Below are positions 58,137-64,000 of a stretch of DNA of 64,000 nucleotides, piece by piece. Both the position numbers and the translations under genes were made by a program. The notes below the pieces were generated by a model. The model was given only the letters and a program-made list of their open reading frames with translations. It ran no database searches and was not told the DNA's origin. Numbering within the stretch: position 1 is the first letter of the stretch; every line of letters begins with the position of its first letter. Source of the stretch: Craterostigma plantagineum (lineage: Eukaryota; Streptophyta; Magnoliopsida; Lamiales; Linderniaceae); assembly GCA_027422505.1 (NCBI GenBank), contig JAPQWV010001093.1:1-64000 (forward strand), in the 5' to 3' direction.

Positions 58137-58409
58137 AGGAACACACGACAGAGTACGGCTGCTAAGCCGCAACGACCATGGCGTCCTATAGAGGATAAAG
58201 GCAAAGCCCTTGTCGTAGCCGACCACCACATAAATCCACTTCAGCCAAACAAGGTGCTACAGCCAAGAGAAGATGGCGCATCGACTAGCAAGGAGGGAGG
58301 ACAAAGGGCTTGGGCGACTCATAACTCATTTGATGTCCCAGCCAACCTCGACGAGGATGACACTTCAATAAAGGGTCCTATAGCAGCCCTCTTGAGGGGT
58401 GGTCCATGA
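58137..58409 (+). pseudogene. LINE E2 ORF1 C-terminal fragment, copy 1
   Basis: An open frame with KPQRPWRPIEDKGKAL and ATHNSFDVPANLDEDD, resembling the low-complexity C-terminus of plant L1 ORF1 (gag-like RNA-binding) proteins. It ends with TGA that overlaps the ORF2 start as ATGA. Its N-terminal part was cut off by element G. It is repeated at 59,135-59,407. Confidence 0.65.
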
Positions 58410-58819
58410 TCCCTATCGCCGTATGGAACGTACGTGGTCTAAATAGGTTAGACCACAGATGGGCGGCGAAGGAGTTGATCTTGAAGAATAAAGTGCGTAT
58501 TGTCGGACTGCTTGAGACCAGGGTCTCTGAACCGAACGCGGCTACGCTTGCTGACTCCGTGTGGCAATGGAGCTGGTTCTACGATTATGCCGACGGTCCC
58601 TCATCACGAATTTGGGTTGGGTGGGAGCCACAGTTTGCGAATGTCGTGATCGAAGCGATCACCGATCAGGCCGTTCACTGCAAGGTCCACGTGCTTGAGG
58701 AACGACTGAACATCTTTGTTTCGTTTGTTTATGGCAAAAACACTAGGACTGAAAGAGATGCGCTTTGGACTGATCTTGTCACCACTCTAGAACACGGGCG
58801 ACTTTCCTTGGGTTATTGA
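58406..58819 (+). pseudogene. LINE E2 ORF2 endonuclease N-terminus, copy 1 (truncated by the duplication)
   Basis: It starts MIPIAVWNVRGLNRLDHR, the conserved AP-endonuclease opening of plant LINEs, with the catalytic Glu in GLLETRV. It ends after about 137 codons because the duplication junction switches to LTR sequence. It cannot make a working enzyme. Confidence 0.88.
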
Positions 58820-59134
58820 TGAAAAATCATTTCGGTCTCCAAATAATCGAAAAACTTCTGGTTGCCGCTTTATTCGATTAATTTGGATCTAAATTATTAA
58901 TTCGAATAAAATTGGAATAAATTCGAATTTTGATAATTCGAATTAACCGCGATCTTCCGAGGCTTAGGACAGTATCTTAGACCCTCGGGAGAAGTCGAAT
59001 GGCGTAAGGTTAAATTAGATATTAAAAATCGAAAATTCGCCACCCTACGCCGCTCGGTGCAAACCGTGCTTCCGCTATAGCCACGTTGCGCTGTTCGGGG
59101 GCCGGCATCGATTAATCGGGCCCACCCCAACAAC

Positions 59135-59407
59135 AGGAACACACGACAGAGTACGGCTGCTAAGCCGCAACGACCATGGCGTCCTATAGAGGATAAAGGC
59201 AAAGCCCTTGTCGTAGCCGACCACCACATAAATCCACTTCAGCCAAACAAGGTGCTACAGCCAAGAGAAGATGGCGCATCGACTAGCAAGGAGGGAGGAC
59301 AAAGGGCTTGGGCGACTCATAACTCATTTGATGTCCCAGCCAACCTCGACGAGGATGACACTTCAATAAAGGGTCCTATAGCAGCCCTCTTGAGGGGTGG
59401 TCCATGA
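59135..59407 (+). pseudogene. LINE E2 ORF1 C-terminal fragment, copy 2
   Basis: Second copy of 58,137-58,409 in the tandem duplication. It is followed by ORF2 in the same ATGA overlap. Confidence 0.65.
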
Positions 59408-62400
59408 TCCCTATCGCCGTATGGAACGTACGTGGTCTAAATAGGTTAGACCACAGATGGGCGGCGAAGGAGTTGATCTTGAAGAATAAAGTGCGTATTG
59501 TCGGACTGCTTGAGACCAGGGTCTCTGAACCGAACGCGGCTACGCTTGCTGACTCCGTGTGGCAATGGAGCTGGTTCTACGATTATGCCGACGGTCCCTC
59601 ATCACGAATTTGGGTTGGGTGGGAGCCACAGTTTGCGAATGTCGTGATCGAAGCGATCACCGATCAGGCCGTTCACTGCAAGGTCCACGTGCTTGAGGAA
59701 CGACTGAACATCTTTGTTTCGTTTGTTTATGGCAAAAACACTAGGACTGAAAGAGATGCGCTTTGGACTGATCTTGTCACCACTCTAGAACACGGGCGAC
59801 TTTCCTTGGGTTATAATGGGGGATTTTAACGCAATTACTGATGTCATGGATGCACGAGGGGGGACAGCCACAACGGGGTGTAGGGATATGCGTGCATGCA
59901 TAACATCGGCGGACCTTACCAACCTACCGCTAACTGGAGCATACTTTACGTGGTATAACCAGCAAAGTGGAACATCCGGGGTTTGGCGACGGCTGGATAG
60001 AATGCTTGGGAACCCCTCATGGTTTGCTCGCTTCGGGGATATGGCTTATCGTTGCGCGACACCAGCCACATCGGATCATACGCCACTCATTCTCGAAGCT
60101 CCAGTATTGGGAGGTAAAGGTGACCACTTTCGCTCTGATAATTACTTGGCCTAGGACCCTCGGTTTATGCCGCTGGTGGAACGAGTATGGAATCACCAAG
60201 TGAGTGGGTACCCCATGTTCTCAATCGTCAAACGGCTTAAGATGATGAAACATGTGCTGCGTTCACTCAGACGAGATAAAGGGGATCTTAATCGTAATGT
60301 GGTTGAGGCGCGCCAGTACCTTGATACTGTACAAGAATGGACTGCATTGCACCCTATGGATACTCAGCTACTACGCCTTGAGAAGCGATGCCGATTTGCG
60401 TACGCCCGATCGGTGGAGATGGAACACTCGGCCCTGGCCCAGCGAGCGAAAGTGGCGTGGCTCAAGGACGGGGATCAGTGCACGGCGCATTTCGGACAAT
60501 ATTCTCTTAGCCCAGGAGATCTGTCATGGATACAATAGTATGGGTCTACCCGAACGCGTCGCATTCAAGGTGGACCTTGCGAAGGCTTATGATAGGGTTG
60601 AGTGGGACTTTATATTAAGGACCCTCGAAGCGCTGAATTTTCATCCTATCTATGTGGCTGGATTCGTGCCTGCCTTACGACCACTTGCTTCTCTATCAAC
60701 ATCAACGGGCGCCCGGAGGGATACTTCAAAGGAAAATTGGGACTACGTCAAGGTGACCCCATATCACCCTATCTATTTACATTGGTTATGGAAGTGCTAC
60801 AAGGTGTCATTCACAAACGGATTAGGGAGAGCAACTGCTTTCGTTTCCACTGGCGGTGTGAGCCAACTGGTATGTTTATGCTTGCCTTCGCCGATGACTT
60901 GCTATTGTTCTCGCATGCGGATGTGGCTTCTGTTGATGTTTTTAAGGGCAGCCTTGATACCTTTGCCACTTTATCGGGGTTAAGGGTGAACATAAACAAG
61001 AGTGAGATGTTTGTTTCGAAGAGAGCGGAGCCACTGAAAGGGTCCTTCCAGGCGCTTATGGGGTTCCCGACGGGCTCTCTCCCCGTGCGCTATCTTGGAG
61101 TACCGTTGATCACCTCGAGACTGCGAAGGCTGACTGTGAACCGCTCTTAAGTAGCATCGATCGAAGATTAGGCACATGGACTAATCTGTCCCTATCATAT
61201 GCGGGGAGAGTGCAGCTTAGTAAATCCATCCTATTGACCTTCCATACTTATTGGGCGGGGGTATTCCTACTGCCTAAGAGCATCGTTCGAGCAATTGAAA
61301 CCAGATTGCGAAGGTTTCTATGGCGAGGTTCGAGTGCAAAAGTAGCTTGGGCGGATGTTTGCGCACCAAAGGAGGAGGGGGGCCTTGGGATCCGCTCGAT
61401 TGAGACAGATAATACGGCTTTGATAATGCGTCTTCTGTGGACTCTTTTATGCAGGGATGGAACGTCGGTTTGGGCGACATGGATCCACCACACAAGGCTG
61501 CACAATGCCTCGCTTTGGTCCATCAGGCTGAACTCAAGGACGTCGTGGACTTGGAGGAAGCTCCTGAAGCTACGCCAACTCATGCGGCCACTGATTGAAT
61601 TTCGAATCGGGAATGGAGATCGCACACGCCTCTGAACGGACCCATGGCTGCTCCCGGGTCCTTTGGTGGATTGTTTCCCACGCGGGCCTATAGTGATGGG
61701 TCTTCCCCTGGACTCAAGAGTAAGCGCCGTCATAAATGGGGAGGGGTGGCCCTGGCCGGCCCAAACTTCGGTTGAGTTCATGGAGATATCACCTATGCTT
61801 CCAACTGTTCGTCCAGAGGAAGAAGATGACATTCGCTGGTTCGCGATAGGAGATGGACGTCTTACAACCCGCTCGGCCAGGGAGAGTTTGAGGGTGCGAC
61901 GCCAGCGGGTTCCATGGAGTACTTTACTTGGAGGTCCGATCTCCATCCCTAGACATGATTTCATAGTTTGGCTTGCGATCTGGGATAGGTTGGCTACGAA
62001 GGACAAGGCATGGGTGGCAGTTGCGGCAGGGAACACTACCTGCCTACTCTGTGACGAGCAAACTGTGGAGACAACGCAACACCTATTCTTTGATTGCTCC
62101 TTCTCTAGGGCTTGCCTTCGATTACTTTGTGCCCACATGCGGGTCGGCTGGCCATATGCCAACTGGCTAGAGGCGATTCGATGGGCGGCTAGGAGATGGA
62201 GGGGACGACACTTAGCTTTGATGGGCCCACGGCATGCTATAGCCTCGTTGATTTACCATATCTGATTCGAGCGCAATCGGAGGTGGCACGAGGGAAGACG
62301 ACGTACACCTGCCCTTATCGTTTCCGACGTTGAGACTTTACTTGGTGTGCGCCTCTCCACCCTGTCGCACAAGTACGAGCTTCAGTTGCGAGCTATGCGT

Positions 62401-62424
62401 CAAGTTTGGCGCATCGCTTGGTAG
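59404..62424 (+). pseudogene. LINE E2 ORF2 (endonuclease, RT, zinc-finger end), broken
   Basis: The endonuclease runs from MIPIAVWNVRGLN through IMGDFNAI (about 59,813) and the SDHTPLIL His motif (about 60,072), with a frameshift near 59,790 and a stop near 60,152. After WLKDGDQCTAHF (about 60,460-60,495) the sequence jumps directly to NILLAQEICHGYN, so about 560 bp covering the first RT motifs are lost relative to E1. RT resumes with KVDLAKAYDRVEW, GLRQGDPISPYLFTL and the FADD catalytic box (60,887-60,898). A frameshift near 61,120 follows. The zf-RVT-like end (CLLCDEQTVETTQHLFFDC) has a TGA at about 62,263 where Trp is expected, and the frame finishes WRIAW. Confidence 0.9.
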
Positions 62425-62582
62425 GCCTTAGTTTGGGATTGGGATTGGTTTGTGTTTTTCTTTTTCTTCGTTGTGAGCTGGTAGCATGTTACCGGTTGGA
62501 GTGTGCATCTGTACGTCTTACATGTACATTATTTCTCTCTTGTGCTATTTTAGTGACTTTCACTCAAAAAAAGAAAAGAAAG

Positions 62583-64000
62583 GTCTTCGACTGCTATGAA
62601 CATTCAAAAACCCAGTTAGTCGAAAATCAAAATTTTGAACATTTAAAAGAACAGACTATCGAAAAACCATACTAACACGTGTAGAAACACGAAACTCACT
62701 TAAATTCAGATATTAAGCCAGATAATCACGTAGATGAGCCTAAACACTATGAACTAGCAATCATTTTTCAAAGCAGATAACACGAATAAAAAACGATCAA
62801 ATATCAGGCGAAAACTTCAAAATAAAGATGCAAACAACGATTAATCAAATACAGACATCGAATAGATGTCGGTTCTACCTTAAAAATACGATTTTATGTT
62901 GAGAAATAAAGTTTTAGAAAAGATTAGAGAGTTGTCTTTTTGAAAAAGTTCTTCGAGCGAGAACTCAAAATCGACACTGTAAATATTACGACTGAGGGTT
63001 TCGCGTGAGAAAACGTTTATCCCTCGTTAGCTGAAAGCAAGAACCGGAAGAAGGGCACCAAAAGTTCGTTTTCGACTACAAAAAAGCGATTTAATCTAAA
63101 TGGGCTGACAAGACATTATGGACTTCGATACTAGACAGGCCCATTGGAATTTTCGCTCGAGAAACTGGGTTCAAAAATTACATTTGGACCAAATGTTTTT
63201 CGATGGTTAGTTTCCTAAAATATCAAATTGACCCTGAATACATGTTAAATCACATTACTGCTCCTCTTAAGATGTAGAATAAATGCAGTTAACTCCTTGA
63301 ATATCAGAATTGTAATGTCTGGCTCCTTGGATGGATTTCAAAAAATCTGTACTACTTAGAGAAAAACGTTAGAAATATTAGAGTTAATCAGCACATATTT
63401 TAACCATTCTCCCCCAGAATTTTATAATATAACCAACTCCAGGTTTTGAAGATTTGTGACGTCCGACTCCTTAGTTGTGCTTTAAAATTTTTCTGAAACA
63501 CTTAGAGAAAAAATCAAAAAATTTGGAGCTAATAGCATATATTCATATATGCTCCCCCTTAAATCGTGCCCATAAATTTTAACGCAATTCTAGCAAATAT
63601 ATACAAAATTATTGCTAAAAGCATACAAATGAAATCAATTCAAGTCACGAGCATATAATACGCAATTAATCAATTCCGCCTAGATACATGGTCCCCTAAA
63701 CATATATGGGCAATTTTGCTTAAGTATATGTGCAAACCAAAATATTCGCACTTAATCAATTCAGTGCATATGCAAAACAAAAATTGCATGTCAAAATGTG
63801 CAAAATTATATTAAAAATAATGTAATAAAATAAGAGAAAAAAATTTCAAAAGGAGAAAGTTTCTTATTTTATAATTTTATATGTATATATATACATATTT
63901 ATTTTTCTTTATGTATATACTAATGTTACTAATAATATGTGGTCAGATTAATTTGGTTTGATCAATATCACGCATAAAATTTCACGAGACATGTAGAAAG
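62583..64000. other. AT-rich non-coding tail of the window
   Basis: No gene is supported. It contains an imperfect tandem repeat of about 147 bp (63,287-63,417 and 63,434-63,560), each ending in CTCCCCC, and a 20-bp perfect palindrome of alternating T and A at 63,879-63,898. The CTCCCCC words, read on the minus strand as GGGGGAG, resemble the repeated polypurine words near the 3' end of some large plant copia elements, but I cannot confirm that. Confidence 0.5.
63287..63560. repeat. Imperfect tandem repeat with CTCCCCC ends
   Basis: Two units share, in order, AACTCC, a TGT(C/G)(T/A)...GGCTCC/GACTCCTT core, ACTTAGAGAAAAA and a terminal CTCCCCC. Unit starts are about 63,287 and 63,434. Confidence 0.75.

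Larger units (their letters stand above)
57819..59814 (+). repeat. 998-bp tandem duplication across the element G LTR / LINE E2 junction
   Basis: Unit 1 is 57,819-58,816 and unit 2 is 58,817-59,814. Each has the last 316 bp of the G LTR followed by the LINE ORF1 end and the first part of ORF2. I noticed one substitution between the units (58,057 A versus 59,055 G). The break points share TAT. Unit 1 therefore ends in mid-endonuclease and runs straight into LTR sequence. Confidence 0.94.
58135..62582 (+). mobile_element. LINE E2: L1-type retrotransposon, host of element G (right part)
   Basis: The ORF1 end, ORF2 and an A-rich tail (ACTCAAAAAAAGAAAAGAAA, 62,563-62,582) are present, with the 5' part probably left of element G. 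It is related to LINE E1 (similar RT and C-terminal motifs) but clearly a different copy. I found no convincing target duplication. Confidence 0.85.

Noticed and set aside
61248..62162. 304-codon minus-strand open frame
   Set aside because: It is antisense to LINE E2 RT and zinc-finger sequence and shows no similarity of its own.
62563..62600. Target-site duplication of LINE E2 (GTCTTCGACT right of the tail versus GTCTTTCACTC near 37,762)
   Set aside because: The similarity is weak and requires indels; I could not define the 5' end of the LINE.
1..64000. Host protein-coding genes or tRNA/rRNA genes
   Set aside because: Every longer open frame belongs to a transposable element, and TGGTATCAGAGC sites are primer-binding sites rather than tRNA genes.

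Overview
The window is pure repeat landscape from a plant nuclear genome, most likely a eudicot (inference). I found no host gene, rRNA, tRNA or CRISPR array. The evidence for a plant is Ty3/gypsy chromoviruses of the Tekay/Del type with long LTRs (about 2.7-3.5 kb), Ty1/copia elements, L1-type LINEs and a hAT-type non-autonomous transposon. All primer-binding sites that can be read match initiator-Met tRNA (TGGTATCAGAGC and close variants).

The window resolves into two nested stacks. Left stack (1-~37,780): a minus-strand Ty1/copia element F (gag relic 33,089-35,480; PBS 36,542-36,553; LTR from 36,556 rightward) is interrupted by the plus-strand Tekay element C (9,302-32,833, with its 5' end beyond the window). 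C's 5' LTR carries element B (1,809-9,301), whose own 5' LTR abuts the internally deleted element A (1-1,805). C's 3' LTR carries Tekay element D (16,007-29,282, TSD AATAT) and a 1,040-bp hAT-type element (30,591-31,630, 8-bp TSD). D's gag is in turn split by a 5'-truncated LINE, E1 (19,704-22,896, 11-bp TSD and poly-A).

Right stack (~37,790-62,582): LINE E2 is split by Ty1/copia element G (38,108-58,134). G is split in its protease/integrase region by the minus-strand Tekay element H (42,609-52,869, TSD GTTGC). H has the only long uninterrupted gag-pol frame in the window (1,370 codons), but it carries two in-frame deletions and a changed residue in the reverse-transcriptase active-site box. 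A recent 998-bp tandem duplication (57,819-59,814) spans the G LTR/LINE E2 junction. The last 1.4 kb is AT-rich non-coding sequence with an imperfect tandem repeat.

The most interesting signals are these. (1) Element B has a nearly identical LTR fragment pair around a badly decayed gag-pol, as expected of an element mobilised in trans. (2) A two-dyad block is conserved in the LTRs of C, D and H, stems kept and loops changed. (3) Each LTR family carries its own lattice of short CG-containing words (TCGAAATCT, TCGACATTT, ATCGGGCGA). (4) H is young and frame-preserved but damaged. (5) The chimeric LTR/LINE duplication. Coding parts of A, B, C, D, F, G, E1 and E2 are all broken, so nothing here is likely to be autonomously active.
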